The notes beneath the pieces were generated by a model. It was not told the DNA's origin, did not search any database, and saw only the letters and a list, made by a program, of their open reading frames with translations. The translations under genes and the position numbers were made by a program. From NCBI GenBank assembly GCA_030141605.1, contig JAQGDQ010000704.1, positions 28,501 through 92,500 of the forward strand: 64,000 bases of DNA. Reading direction: 5' to 3'. Of this stretch, positions 31,560-44,205 are shown in pieces. The stretch comes from Tubiluchus corallicola. Lineage: Eukaryota > Priapulida > Priapulimorpha > Priapulimorphida > Tubiluchidae. Within the stretch, counting starts at the first letter, position 1; every line of letters starts with the position of its first letter.

Positions 31560-32370
31560 CATCTGCAGTAGTTCCTCGCTTAACGACGCTTCATTTAGGG
31601 ACGTTTTGTTTTAGCAACTCTCAGCATGTAGAACATCTACAGTACTTCCTCTCTTAACGACGCCCCATTTAGTGACGTTTCGTTTTAGCGACTCTCAGCA
31701 TGTAGAACATCTACAGTACTTTCTCGTTTAACGACTCCCCATTTAGCGACGTTTCGTTTTAGCGACTCTCAGCATGTAGAACATCTACTTTACTTCCTCG
31801 CTTAACGACTCCCCATTTAGTGACGTTTCGTTTTAGCGACACTCAGCATGTAGAACATCTTCAGTACTTCCTCGCTTAACGACTCCCCATTTAGCGACGT
31901 TTCGTTTTAGCAACTCTCAGCATGTAGAACATCTTCAGTACTTCCTCGCTTAACGACTCCCCATTTAGCGACGTTTCGTTTTAGCAACTCTCAGCATGTA
32001 GAACATCTACAGTACTTCCTCGCTTAACGACTCCCCATTTAGTGACGTTTCGTTTTAGCGACTCTCAGCATGTAGAACATCTACTTTACTTCCTCGCTTA
32101 ATGACTCCCCATTTAGTGACGTTTCGTTTTAGCGACTCTCAGCATGTAGAACATCTACTTTACTTCCTCGCTTAATGACTCCCCATTTAGTGACGTTTCG
32201 TTTTAGCGACTCTCGGCATGTAGAACATCTACTTTACTTCCTCGCTTAATGACTCCCCATTTAGTGACGTTTGGCTTTAGTGACTCTCAGCATGTAGAAC
32301 ATCTACAGTACTTCCTCGTTTAACGACTCCCCATTTAGCGACGTTTCGTTTTAGTGACGCTCGGCATTTA
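31560..32370. repeat. About 80 bp MITE-end minisatellite, right arm (about 10 units)
   Basis: Mirror of 23341-24780 but about 0.6 kb shorter. It begins about 45 nt after the exon donor. The G-rich interruptions of the left array are absent. Confidence 0.92.
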
Positions 32371-32985
32371 ACACATTTTTTACTTAACGGCGCACGTTTC
32401 ATTTTAACGACAATTTTTTTACCTTGCTCGAAGCCAATTTTCATTTTTTAACAACATTTTTTTATTTAATTTTAAGCATTAAGACGGCACATGCTGTTTT
32501 ATTCATTCTGCTTTAAAATTGCATAGTAATGTAAACAGTGCATTTATTATACTCGTTTTTGCTTCCCGACTGACTACTATGTTAGCTGCCATTTCTATCA
32601 AGCGAGACCTGTGAACAAACTTTGTGACAAGAAATTCTGCTTACAACCTGTTCAGATAGCAACCAGACTAGGTAGTAAATGATACAGTGCTCTGGTATGA
32701 TAAAATTTCCAAGGTCGCCTCATGCAGCGCTTGACTTCGACTCTGCAGTGTTTATTGTGTAACGGCTGCCTAGGCTTAAACCTTAATGAAAGAGAAACCA
32801 CTAGCTAGGTACGTATTGATAAGAAAGAAAGGTGGTTTCAAGCAAATAGAACGAAATTAATTAGCAGAAACCATAAAGAAACTTATAAAGCGTTTAATTT
32901 ATATGATTTAAGCAGCATTGATTTTTGCCTCTGGAACGTATCTGAATTCTTTTACATTACCTTCTATGGAAATATGGTTTCTCTA
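32371..32985. mobile_element. Truncated MITE (CGCTTAACGACG family), right arm
   Basis: Matches the interior of 22501-23222 (for example GTAATGTAAACAGTGC and TTGCTTCCCGACTGACTAC). It stops near GAGAAACCATATT without the outer TACAGTAAG end. The adjacent 1.75 kb of left-arm sequence is also missing, which suggests one deletion. Confidence 0.7.
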
Positions 32986-33277
32986 TTAAAAGTGTAAATT
33001 TAAAACTACACAAAGTAGTGAAATTCGTTTTGAACAAGTTTCGTCTTGTGAATTTTATGTTTTTGGTGCACCTAATGGGATTTGACTGAAACAATGGAAA
33101 TAAATGCAACAGAAATGATTGAATTATGAACAAAAATGTATTTCGCTTTGCTTTTGATGTAATGGTTTTGCTGATGTTGCCAATGAACAGTTTTCGTGTA
33201 GTGTGCCTTCCAAACACAGAGTTTGATATAACTTTCAGTGCTTTCTCTTCCGGACATATTTCAAGTTGCATTTCCTG

Positions 33278-33796
33278 CAGGGATGAGAATTTTCCCCGGA
33301 CACGCGGAATTCAGAGTTTTTGGAAGACCAGTAGTGCCATTTTTGTAAATCGCATAAATTCGTTGAGAAAGACCGTTTTACGGATCCAGTACATTATTTC
33401 ACAAGCTGACCGCTAGTTGGCAGGCCGTCACTTTGTTTACATCACGTACATCAGTGTAACCACGTGTACATCTCTATGTATAAAAATATAGAATCGATTG
33501 TGCGGAGTTATTTGAGTCAATTGCAGACAGTTTTTATATACTTTTGCATAGGAGCGGTCAGTACTTAGGCGTTTTTGAGACAATTAGGTATCATGTATCC
33601 TTGATAGTTGGGTATTTTAAATTATGCATGAAACAAGGTAACTGATTAAGTCCACCTAGAGGCTCTCTATTGTCACAAAATTGCAATTTGTTGCTGGCTG
33701 CAAGTGGGCTTCCCTTGAACCCCATTGGGGGCCTAGGTGGCCCCAAAACCCCCGGCCTGTTTTAGAGTTTTTTGCAATTTGTCATTCTCATCCCTG
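33278..33796. mobile_element. hAT-type MITE (CAGGGATGAGA family), copy 2, right arm
   Basis: Mirror of 18950-19468, same length. Here the flank TTGCATTTCCTG joins the element directly, without the 512 bp present in the left arm. Confidence 0.8.
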
Positions 33797-33975
33797 CAGG
33801 AAGAACTTGAGAGTCTAATCTGAAAAGACCATTATAACACTTATGATACTGTATGAGCACAGACATAATTAAATGATTACAAATTCGGTACTGTTCTGTT
33901 CAGGAGAATCTTGTTATCCAATCATCCTACATTTGTTTAAACATTTACACAGAGATTTAATAGGATGAAATTAAG

Positions 33976-34552
33976 AAAAATGCGCCCTCTTCAGGCACCC
34001 CAACTCAGTCTATTGAGTAGCTTAGTCTAGTGTACACTTGTATGATCGTGCACAGTAATTCATTGATCGCTTGCTTGCTACAGCCCAAGAGAACTGTTGG
34101 CTGTAGAGAGTTCCAGAAAAATGCACCCTCTTCAGGCACCCTAACTCAGCCTATTGAGTAGCTTAGTCTAGTGTACACTTGTATGATCGTGCACAGTAAT
34201 TCATTGACCGCTTGCTTGCTACAGCCCAAGAGAACTGTCGGCTGTACAGAGTTCCAGAAAAATGCGCCCTCTTCAGGCACTCCAGCTCAGCCTATTGAGT
34301 AGCTTAGTCTAGTGTACACTTGTATGATCGTGCACAGTAATTCATTGACCGCTTGCTTGCTACAGCCCAAGAGAACTGTCGGCTGTACAGAGTTCCAGAA
34401 AAATGCGCCCTCTTCAGGCACTCCAGCTCAGCCTATTGAGTAGCTTAGTCTAGTGTACACTTGTATGATCGTGCACAGTAATTCATTGATCGCTTGCTTG
34501 CTACAGCCCAAGAGAACTGTCGGCTGTACAGAGTTCCAGAAAAAGCCAACTG
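33976..34552. repeat. About 150 bp minisatellite, right arm (four units)
   Basis: Mirror of 18201-18775 with the same copy number and a few substitutions. Confidence 0.93.
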
Positions 34553-34684
34553 ATCGGCCAAAAAGAAATTAAGGTCGTTTCATCTTTTAACAAGAATTTC
34601 TGCTTATAAATAGTAGTAGACTTCAGACCAAAGTGTATCAGAGCATTGCGTCTGGATTATTGGAATTTTTTGTATCTGTCAGTT

Positions 34685-34928
34685 TCACACAAGTGCTACT
34701 GTACATTGTTACAGTACAAACACTGCAGTTACTGAAAGCTTTTTTTCAATTGTGTGTCAAAAATTGTGTGTGATTTTTATTTAGTCTAAGGTAAGCAAAT
34801 GCTTTCCATATAAAATGTTGCATGAAAATCCATTGTGTGAGGAGTAGAAGCCTGCAAAAATTATCAATTATGACATAATCTATGCTTAGTGAGAGCAGTT
34901 TAAATCCGTGCAAAATGCAGTAAATGCT
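34685..34928 (-). repeat. Dispersed repeat (ACTGCTCTCACTAAGC family), right arm
   Basis: Mirror of 17813-18056, abutting the 86 bp array. Confidence 0.65.
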
Positions 34929-36548
34929 TACAATCCTGAGGGAGTTAATAATGCTTACCGCTTGTTCTACTACACTAAGCAGTCCCTAAAGGAAAACGAG
35001 ATGATTGTTCATACTGTATCCTGAAGGAGTTAATAATGCTTACCGCTTGTTCTACTATGCTAAGCAGTCCCTAAAGGAAAACGAGATGATTGTTCATACC
35101 GTATCCTGAGGGAGTTAATAATGCTTACCGCTTGTTCTACTATGCTAAGCAGTCCCTAAAGGAAAACGAGATGTTTGTTCATACCGTATCCTGAAGGAGT
35201 TAATAATGCTTACCGCTTGTTCTACTACACTAAGCAGTCCCTAAAGGTAAACGAGATGATTGTTCATACCGTATCCTGAGGGAGTTAATAATGCTTAACG
35301 CTTGTTCTACTACACTAAGCAGTCCCTAAAGGAAAACGAGATGACTGTTCATACCGTATCCTGAGGGAGTTAATAATGCTTAACGCTTGTTCTACTACAC
35401 TAAGCAGTCCCTAAAGGAAAACGAGATGACTGTTCATACCGTATCCTGAGGGAGTTAATAATGCTTACCGCTTGCTCTACTATGCTCAGCAGTCCCTAAA
35501 GGAAAACGAGATGACTGTTCATACCGTATCCCGAAGGAGTTAATAATGCTTACCGCTTGTTCTACTACACTAAGCAGTCCCTTAGGGAAAACGAGATGAT
35601 TGTTCGTACCGTATCCTGAAGAAGTTAATAATGCTTACCGCTTGTTCTACTACACTAAGCAGTCCCTAAAGGAAAATGAGATGATTGTTCATACCGTATC
35701 CTGAAGGAGTTAGTAATGCTTACCGCTTGTTCTACTACACTAAGCAGTCCCTGAAGGAAAACGAGATGATTGTTCATACCGTATCCCGAAGGAGTTAATA
35801 ATGCTTACCGCTTGTTCTACTACACTAAGCAGTCCCTGAAGGAAAATGAGATGATTGTTCATACCGTATCCTGAGGGAGTTAATAATGCTTAACGCTTGT
35901 TCTACTACACTAAGCAGTCCCTAAAGGAAAACGAGATGACTGTTCATACCGTATCCTGAGGGAGTTAATAATGCTTAACGCTTGTTCTACTACACTAAGC
36001 AGTCCCTAAAGGAAAACGAGATGACTGTTCATACCATATCCTGAGGGAGTTAATAATGCTTACCGCTTGCTCTACTATGCTCAGCAGTCCCTAAAGGAAA
36101 ACGAGATGACTGTTCATACCGTATCCCGAAGGAGTTAATAATGCTTACCGCTTGTTCTACTACACTAAGCAGCCCCTTAGGGAAAACGAGATGATTGTTC
36201 GTATCGTATCCTGAAGAAGTTAATAATGCTTACCGCTTGTTCTACTACACTAAGCAGTCCCTAAAGGAAAATGAGATGATTGTTCATACCGTATCCTGAA
36301 GGAGTTAATAATGCTTACCGCTTGTTCTACTACACTAAGCAGTCCCTGAAGAAAAACGAGATGATTGTTCATACCGTATCCCGAAGGAGTTAATAATGCT
36401 TACCGCTTGTTCTACTACACTAAGCAGTCCCTGAAGGAAAATGAGATGATTGTTCATACCGTATCCTGAAGGAGTTAATAATGCTTACCGCTTGTTCTAC
36501 TACACTAAGCAGTCCCTGAAGGAAAATGAGATGATTGTTCATACCATA
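34929..36548. repeat. 86 bp minisatellite, right arm (about 19 units)
   Basis: Mirror of 16190-17812. The same order of unit subtypes is kept almost throughout, although arrays of this kind usually change fast; this supports very recent separation of the arms. Confidence 0.95.
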
Positions 36549-36554
36549 TCCCAT

Positions 36555-36965
36555 TCTGACAAACAGTAAAAATAATACATTTTAACTGGTAATGACATCA
36601 CAACTGAACATACTTTTCACCGGTGCAAATATTCCACGAGCGCGTTCCACGTGTTTGTGAATTATGTTGCTGCTATACAACAGTCAGTGTCATATACAAA
36701 AACTCGGCAAATTGTAAATTTAAAATTCAAATTTCAAGTTTACTGCTGTGCTCATGCATGAGCTCTTGAACGTGTACAATACATCACAACTGAACGCCTC
36801 TGAACTGAAAGGTACAACAACTATTTTTCAACATGCAAGCAATAGTGCCCATCTAACTGGCAAATAACCATGCACACATAACAGCCAAAAACTAGCCATG
36901 CAAGCCATTCTGTGGTAATAATTCGTCATGGCAAGTCGTTCTTGACAAAATAGTATGCTCCCTTT
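36555..36965 (-). repeat. Dispersed repeat (TTCAGAGGCGTTCAG family), right arm
   Basis: Mirror of 15785-16190, 3' of the right-arm GPCR. Homologous copies at 53462-53850 and 53885-54320 lie outside the palindrome. Confidence 0.7.
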
Positions 36966-37033
36966 AAATATCTTGTATGGTAGATTAGGCCATAGTTGAA
37001 GACTTGGTCCGGTTTTCTTTTACAGTACAGTGC

Positions 37034-38011
37034 TTAAGAAAGTTTCAAAACTTTTCCTGCTGCTTCGCGAAACTCCTTCAGTTTTATCGTGTAGATGATT
37101 GCATTCATCATTGAATTACAGATGGCTGGCAGGAGGCACCACTCGTACTGCATGATCGTTACGCGACACTCGGCGACCTCTAGGCGACATAAAAACAACC
37201 ACACGTGAATCAAATACAGTGGCGTCCAACACGTCAGGCATACGGCGAGTGCCAAGAACAACGTTTTCACAAGTTTGATTTTCTGTACAGTGGAATCTTC
37301 GTGAGTTCTTGTCATGCTGACATCCTCGATGGCACGCATGTGTCTCAGTGCAACCCGTGCTATCTTAAAGTAGAAGTAGAGGCTAGAAAGGCCCACCATC
37401 GGCACGCACACTAGGTAAATGACAGACCAGAAACGGAACGCCCTCCCGAACAGGTGTTTACAATATTCCCCGAATTCTCCTTCTTGAATGTAGAAGATTA
37501 TTCCCGCAGCGGCAGCGAGCATTGCCGAGATCCAGATGTAGGTCACAACCAGTAAAAAGTTCCTGTTGGTGGCATGCTTTTCGGCAAAGAACGGCCATAC
37601 TATTTTGAGGTACCTCTCGGCAACCACTGCTCCGTAAAAGAACCCGGAGAGCATCATCGATGCCAGAATGGCATTTTCTTTGAACGCGCACCAGATGACG
37701 TTGCACGACAGGGGGAGCTTGCCAAAGTACGTTATCGCGTTGACGAACGTGGCCCACCCCACGATGCAATCCACAATGGCCAAGTTGGCCAGGAAATAGT
37801 ACGGAACGCTGTGTAACGACGTCGATTTGTAAATGATGAATATCACTAGCAGATTAACGATGCAAATGCAGAAGCCGACCGATAACAGCAGAACGTAAAG
37901 AATCTTGTCACTGGCATTAATCTCTTGGTCAAAAATGTCACATTCGTGTTTAGTCACGTTAACGAGCAGCTCGTCAGCTTCTGAAACGTTTAGTGTGATG
38001 TTCTCAATCAT
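37034..38011 (-). CDS. Rhodopsin-class G-protein-coupled receptor, right copy
   Basis: Mirror of 14735-15712 with an identical predicted protein. The start is placed at the ATG whose first base is 38011 because the upstream in-frame codons (to 38131) overlap antisense 18S sequence beginning near 38068. The receptor lies antisense in the 8.1 kb ARFGEF3 intron between exons 31275-31515 and 39633-39758. Features: LAxxD in TM2, ERY after TM3, CWTP in TM6, NSMMNAIIY in TM7, N-terminal N-glycosylation sequons. Ligand class not recognisable. Confidence 0.9.
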   Translation of the reverse strand: MIENITLNVSEADELLVNVTKHECDIFDQEINASDKILYVLLLSVGFCICIVNLLVIFIIYKSTSLHSVPYYFLANLAIVDCIVGWATFVNAITYFGKLPLSCNVIWCAFKENAILASMMLSGFFYGAVVAERYLKIVWPFFAEKHATNRNFLLVVTYIWISAMLAAAAGIIFYIQEGEFGEYCKHLFGRAFRFWSVIYLVCVPMVGLSSLYFYFKIARVALRHMRAIEDVSMTRTHEDSTVQKIKLVKTLFLALAVCLTCWTPLYLIHVWLFLCRLEVAECRVTIMQYEWCLLPAICNSMMNAIIYTIKLKEFREAAGKVLKLS

Positions 38012-38067
38012 AATCACTTTTAATTCACCTGGATAATATTCTCCATAAAATATGCTTCGGCGTGGCG

Positions 38068-39022
38068 TTTTGGTGACTCTGGATAACCTTGGGCTGATCG
38101 CAAGGTCTCGCACCTGCGACGTATCTTTCAAATGTCTGCCTTATCAACTTTCGATGGTAGATTACACGCCTACCATGGTCGTAACGGGTAACGGGGAATC
38201 AGGGTTCGATTCCGGAGAGGGAGCCTGAGAAACGGCTACCACATCCAAGGAAGGCAGCAGGCGCGCAAATTTACCCACTCCCGACACGGGGAGGTAGTGA
38301 CGATAAATAACAATACGGGACTCATTTGAGGCCCCGTAATTGGAATGAGTACAATGTAAATACCTTAACGAGGAACAATTGGAGGGCAAGTCTGGTGCCA
38401 GCAGCCGCGGTAATTCCAGCTCCAATAGCGTATATTAAAGTTGTTGCAGTTAAAAAGCTCGTAGTTGGATCTGGGGCACAGGCTGGCGGTCCACCTCGCG
38501 GTGGTTACTGCCTGTCCTGGCCTACCTCCCGGTTGATTCTTGTTGCTCTTAAATGAGTGACTCGGGTTGCCGGAACGTTTACTTTGAAAAAATTAGAGTG
38601 TTCAAAGCAGGCTGTTCGCCTGAATAATGGTGCATGGAATAATGGAATAGGACCTCGGTTCTATTTTGTTGGTTTTCGGAACATGAGGTAATGATTAAAA
38701 GGGACAGACGGGGGCATTCGTACTGCTGCGTTAGAGGTGAAATTCTTGGATCGTAGCAAGACGAACAACAGCGAAAGCATTTGCCAAGAATGTTTTCATT
38801 AATCAAGAACGAAAGTCAGAGGTTCGAAGGTGATCAGATACCGCCCTAGTTCTGACCATAAACGATGTCAACTAGCGATCCGCCGGAGTTACTACAATGA
38901 CTCGGCGGGCAGCTTCCGGGAAACCAAAGTTTCTGGGTTCCGGGGGAAGTATCGTTGCAAAGCTCAAAGCGTCAAGGAATTGACGGAAGTGTGTTCAAGA
39001 AAATTAGAGTGTTCAAAGCAGG
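38068..39022 (+). pseudogene. 18S rRNA pseudogene fragment, right arm
   Basis: Mirror of 13724-14678, in sense orientation here. Begins near GGTGACTCTGGATAACC, includes GGTGCCAGCAGCCGCGGTAA at about 38394, and ends at GGAATTGACGGAAG (38989), followed by a displaced copy of AAATTAGAGTGTTCAAAGCA that belongs at 38589. The two arms differ here by several substitutions and single-base indels (for example around 38155-38190), more than in coding exons. Confidence 0.95.
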
Positions 39023-39632
39023 TATCTCTCAATAAAACGAAATGTTTTCGGCGCTAGTCGCGTCACTGCAAGTGAACATTTCAGCTAGTCTTTTGCGATT
39101 TGCTTTAGTCTTTCATCTTAGTCTTGCACGACTATGAACGACTAAATCGTCGATCATGCCCCAACACGTTTTGTAGAAAAGCGAATTTTTCTTCGTAAGA
39201 GCGCATTACAGTTCTCTGCTGCTGGGAAACTGCGTTTTCTCTAAGGCACGGAACCTTTTGTGCATTATCAAACAGTAATGAATCAACACAGCTCGAATTA
39301 AATCACGCCATTCACCCGCTTATGTCAAAAATAAAGACAGTCTAAAGTTCACATTAGAAGGGTTAGCAGCCGTGCCCTTTACGGCGCCCTTCGATCATCA
39401 CGAACATTGTAAGCAAAACGTGAAAAAGTTTATTTTGCCCTTACGAAGCCATGTTCACCTGTCATCAAGAAAAAGAGTGCTATGTAAACACAACAATTCA
39501 GCTTATCATACGCTGTGATTTAATTATATTCCAACAATTTTCACCTTTGTTGCCAAACGTTTACTTGCATAAGTGTACAGGTAACACATTCATTACCTTG
39601 TATTGGATGCTAACACATACCTTACCTCCTAG

Positions 39633-39758
39633 ATGCTGTGCGTACGTGTGTAGTCTGGAACATGAGTTCTTCAGCCAGGAACGGAATCAGGACAACATTC
39701 CGCGTCTTCAGCACAAGCATGCGCTCGTCGACGGGTCGGATGATCTAGATGATTACAG
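39633..39758 (+). CDS. ARFGEF3: ARFGEF3 exon, right copy (CCAYVCSLEHEFFSQ segment)
   Basis: Mirror of 12989-13114, identical protein. Acceptor TTACCTCCTAG, donor GTGAGTTTTC. The last 17 coding bases, GATCTAGATGATTACAG, recur in every unit of the following array. A split Arg codon links it to 31515 and a split Ser codon links it to 42038. Confidence 0.92.
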
Positions 39759-40640
39759 GTGAGTTTTCTTATTATAAGTCCACAGGTGATCTAGATGATT
39801 ACAGGTGAGTTTTCTTATTATAAGTTTGCAGGTGATCTAGATGATTACAGGTGAGTTTTCTTATAAGTCCACAGGTGATCTAGATGATTAAGTTTTCTTA
39901 TTAGTCCACAGGTGATCTAGATGATTACAGGTGAGTTTTCTTATAAGTCCACAGGTGATCTAGATGATTACAGGTGAGTTTTCTTATAAGTCCACAGCCG
40001 ATCTAGATGATTACAGGTGAGTTTTCTTATTATAAGTCCACAGGTGATCTAGATGATTACAGGTGAGTTTTCTTATTATAAGTCCACAGGTGATCTAGAT
40101 GATTACAGGTGAGTTTTCTTATTATAAGTCCACAGGTGATCAAAATGATTACAGGTGAGTTTTCTTATTATAAGTCCACAGGTGATCTAGATGATTACAG
40201 GTAAGTTTTCTTATAAGTACACAGGTGATCTAGATGATTACAGGTGAGTTTTCTTATAAGTCCACAGCTGATCTAGTTGATTACAGGTGAGTTTTCTTAT
40301 AAGGCCACAGCCGATCTAGATGATTACAGGTGAGTTTTCTTATAAGTCCACAGGTGATCTAGATGATTACAATTGAGTTTTCTTATAAGTCCACAGGTGA
40401 TCTAGATGATTACAGGTGAGTTTTCTTATTATAAGTCCACAGGTGATCTAGATGATTACAGGTGCGTTTTCTTATAAGTCCACAGGTGATCTAGATGATT
40501 ACAGGTAAGTTTCCTTATAAGTCCACAGCCGATCTAGATGATTACAGGTGAGGGTTTTTTACAGATGCTCTGCCGATCTACATGATTACATGTGCAGGTT
40601 TTTTTACAGGCAATCTAGATGATTACAGGTAAGTGTCTTA
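39759..40640 (+). repeat. Splice-donor-derived minisatellite, right arm (about 20 units)
   Basis: Mirror of 12107-12988. Units of 43-46 bp: GTGATCTAGATGATTACAG then GTGAGTTTTCTTATAAGTCC and ACAG. Most keep CAG|GTGAGT; a few carry CAG|GTAAGT, a different strong donor. Later units degenerate near 40550-40640. The two arms differ in which units hold the TTATTATAAG length variant. Confidence 0.93.
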
Positions 40641-41366
40641 CAGGTGTGATTGACGTGTCTGGTAGCTGCGCAGTTTGTTTCACACAGTTTATGAGATTGT
40701 TATCTAGTCTGGCGTATTGCCTCAATGACGGCAGTGAATTCAATCAGTTACCATTGTTCTGGCTAATGTGGATTACCTGTCTCAAAGTCTAAAGTGGTGT
40801 TTATGCTCGTAGATCGAAGAAAAATGCGTCCATGTTATAACTTAACCGTTATTTCTTCCTCACTTAATTGTTTACTTTGGTTTCGCACGTCTTTCGTTCA
40901 ACCTTGGTGGACAATCGAAAAACACCTACTAAAAACGCGGAAGCCACTAGTTCTGTCAGAACTGTTTATCGCCGCCTGATTTATCTCTCTCCAACTCGTT
41001 CTTTGTCCGAATATTATAGCATTACGTGTAGACCATATGTCACGGTGATGCCATATTTTTCGGTTTTGTTTTTTGACAGATAAAGGTTTGAATCTGACAT
41101 TGGTCAATACGCGATGCAATTTCGCAAGGCCCACGATGCTTATGACGTGTTTTTACATGTCGTATTAGTGCAGATTAAACAAATATCCATTAAAGTATTT
41201 TCTTTTAGTAAATAATGCAGGTTTGATGGCATTATGTAATTATGCTTTTAGTCACAACACGTCAATATGATGTAAAGTCATGCAACGGGCAAGGGTAGGG
41301 GGGTGGGGGGGGGTTAATGTCTCGTATTGTAGCCTTTAAGGCAAGACTTGCAGCCGTTCATATTTT

Positions 41367-41868
41367 CAGGGATGAGAATTTTTTGCGGATACGCGGAATT
41401 CCGAGTTCTTGGAAGACCAGTAGTGCCATTTTTGTAAATCGTGTAAATTCGTTGAGAAAATTTTTCGGAGTTGAACCTTGTTTTCATCGAAATTGTAACC
41501 GAAACTTTCAGTAGCATTTTTTCGATGCATTTATCCAGCTTGCATTTTATCTCCTAGATGTTAATAATCGCTGAAAAATTTTGGCTAAGACAGTTCAAAT
41601 AAAGCGTAAATATCGTTTATTTAATAATCTGTATGCTTTGTAACATGCCTTTTACGGCAATGCGGCATATCTTCATTGCTTCACGAACATATGTATCATG
41701 TATCCTTGATAGTTGGGTATTTTAAATTATGCATGAAACAAGATAATTGATATTTTAAGTCCACTTAGAGGCTCTCTATGGCCACAAAATTGCAATTTGT
41801 TGCGCCACCACCCCCCCCCCCCCCCGGTCTGTTTCAGAGTTTTTTGCAATTTGTCAATCTCATCCCTG
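41367..41868. mobile_element. hAT-type MITE (CAGGGATGAGA family), copy 1, right arm
   Basis: Mirror of 10882-11382, including the homopolymer run (C on this strand, about 41810-41825). Confidence 0.8.
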
Positions 41869-42037
41869 TATTTTGATTCCTTTTCCGTACTCTGTTAGGC
41901 TTTTTGTATCAATTACTTGAAATATTGTCGAGTACCTTGTTTTTTACATTTATAACACTATGTAGTTTGGCAACGAGAACGGTAACAACGGCAATGAGAA
42001 CGGTAACAACGGCAATGAGAATTATTGATTTTTGCAG

Positions 42038-42205
42038 CGATCTTGACAAATCTGGTTGCCCCGTGATACCGACAAGTCCGGTCGCGCCGACAATCAATGT
42101 CCAGGAGTTGATAAGTCAATGTAGCTCTGAGATGGACAGTTCGGGCGTGCTTGGGCCGGACGTTGCCTGCAAAGCTCTCTGTGGACTTTCAGTACAGGTA
42201 GACAG
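42038..42205 (+). CDS. ARFGEF3: ARFGEF3 exon, right copy (Ser/Pro-rich linker)
   Basis: Mirror of 10545-10712, identical protein. Acceptor GATTTTTGCAG, donor GTGAGAAATG. Upstream of the acceptor an 18 bp unit AACGGTAACAACGGCAATGAG is repeated about three times. Phase 1 nt in, 2 nt out, completing Ser and Arg codons with its neighbours. Confidence 0.87.
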
Positions 42206-42789
42206 GTGAGAAATGCTCCATACGGTTGCAGTAGGCGGCTCCTGTGAAACAGATCCGCGATTGGATGCAATCAGAAGTAGAAATAAAGTGTTTCTTTACT
42301 CCGATGAAATGTAATATTTGCTTTAAACATAATTTATTGATGCTGTAACATCTAAGTTTGAAACAGACAGTTTTGCAACTGATACAAATTCTCCTCTAGT
42401 GGGAGCGAAATGCTAGACAGATGCAGAACAACGGTGACCGCAAACGAACATTTTTTTATTTAGAATTTTATCAAGTTTATGTAGGAATTTTCATATGTTT
42501 GTTTGTTTAAAATTAGAATTACAAATTACAACGTGAAAATTACATAATGTTTGTTTCGTTTTACACAGTACTAAAGCAACGGCTAAAAATTTTCTGAAGC
42601 AGCACCGTCAGTAATTTTAACAATGAGCCACCACTGTTTTTTTGTAGACGTGAGTTTTGTAGATGAATCTGAGTTTTTTGCTACATCTGTTTGCAACCTA
42701 CGTGTATTCATCAAGCAGAGGCGCTCCCTCCAACTGATGAGCAAAATTATTGCCTCAAAGTTGTCAAATACACAGAAATTACAAACCCC

Positions 42790-43175
42790 TTCTCACCTGA
42801 TTTTGTTGCTTTTGTGTGATATAATTTTTGCTCTAAGCTGAATTCTGTTTTGCTTTGGTTTTGACAAATTCTTTTACCTTCAGTTGAATTGCTTTTGCTT
42901 TATGAAATTTTCGCTTTGAGTTTCATTTTGTTTGATATAATTTTTTACTATAAGTTAAATTCCGTTTTGCATTGCTTGTGAAAACTTACTTTTATTCTGA
43001 GTGGAATTGCATTTTTGCTTTGAGTAGATTTTTGTTGCTTTTGTTTGTTTGATATTATTTTTTGCTGTACATTTAATATCATTAATTTTTTGCTTGATGT
43101 TATTCCTTGTTATGCTTTGAATTGCATTTCTGCTTTTAGTTGATTTTTGTTGCTTTTGCCTTTTATACATGCACA
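42790..43175. repeat. Degenerate T-rich tandem repeat, right arm
   Basis: Mirror of 9575-9960. Confidence 0.65.
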
Positions 43176-43358
43176 AACACCTAAAAAATGTCATGAGCCT
43201 GTGAGCAAACTTGTATTTTTAATAAGGAGCAGCTGACCAAGTGACCAATAGGTCTTTCGCTGCTCCTTCTCAGCTGCAATGAAACTTAAAAATAATTATG
43301 ACGAATTTTAACTGCTATTGAGAAAACAAAATTGAATTGAATTGATTACTTTTACTAG

Positions 43359-43599
43359 GCTATTTGAAGATGCAGCCAGTAAGCTGAATCTGCGGGCGCT
43401 GACGAACTTTCTGGCCGAGCTGTGTGCCGCTAGCCAACTGCAGCTGTTTAGTCAAGCTCCGGTTCCACGCAGCGGTGGCCGCGGTGACTTGCTGTTGTTG
43501 CATCGTCTTGGCGACGTCATGTTGAAGTGCGTGCGCAGTGGACGTCCGCTCATACACGTCATGAAAGCCTGGGCGGTTGCTTCTTCGCATCTCGTAGAG
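43359..43599 (+). CDS. ARFGEF3: ARFGEF3 exon, right copy (RLFEDAASKLNL segment)
   Basis: Mirror of 9151-9391, identical protein. Acceptor TTACTTTTACTAG, donor GTAAGAGTG. Ends in phase 0 after SSHLVE and splices to AACHRDR at 45524, the same junction found in the vertebrate protein (HLVE-AACHKER). Confidence 0.93.
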
Positions 43600-43959
43600 G
43601 TAAGAGTGTTGTCTATGTATAGTTGATCCTGTACATTGTACAAGTGATATATCCCATATATGAGCTTCATTCATTACATCATTCCATTTTAAGCACTAAT
43701 GTTTTTTTATCACGATTCACTTTAAATTTTCAGATTATCTCCATTACTTTTTTTCTTCCACTGTGTGGGACAATCTAACAAGCCCTGCTTTTTGATTGCC
43801 CGCAACACATTTACCTTCGTGTATAAGTGAACAGTGTTTGAGGCTTTTCCTGTGCAGTATTTCTTATTTGTATTGTGTTCATTGTAGGCCCTTTCACTAG
43901 ATATTGTACATGAAACTATTGTAAATGTGTAATGTGAAATAAATTACTTATGAAAAAAT

Positions 43960-44205
43960 GACTTATGACTAAGTGATACTGTACATTGTTACAGTACCAA
44001 ACACTGTAGTTACTGAAAGCTTTTTTGAATTTATTCGTCAAAAATCAGATGCATTTCATATATAAGTTTGCATGAAAATCCATTGTGTGAGGAGTGGAAA
44101 TCCACAAAATTTGTCAAATATAACGTAACTGCTGCTTAGTGAGAGCAGTTTTTCACGAACCCATGTAAAATGCAGCAAAGATTCTGAAGGAGTCCTTGAA
44201 GAAGT
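43960..44205 (-). repeat. Dispersed repeat (ACTGCTCTCACTAAGC family), copy 1, right arm
   Basis: Mirror of 8545-8790. Confidence 0.68.
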
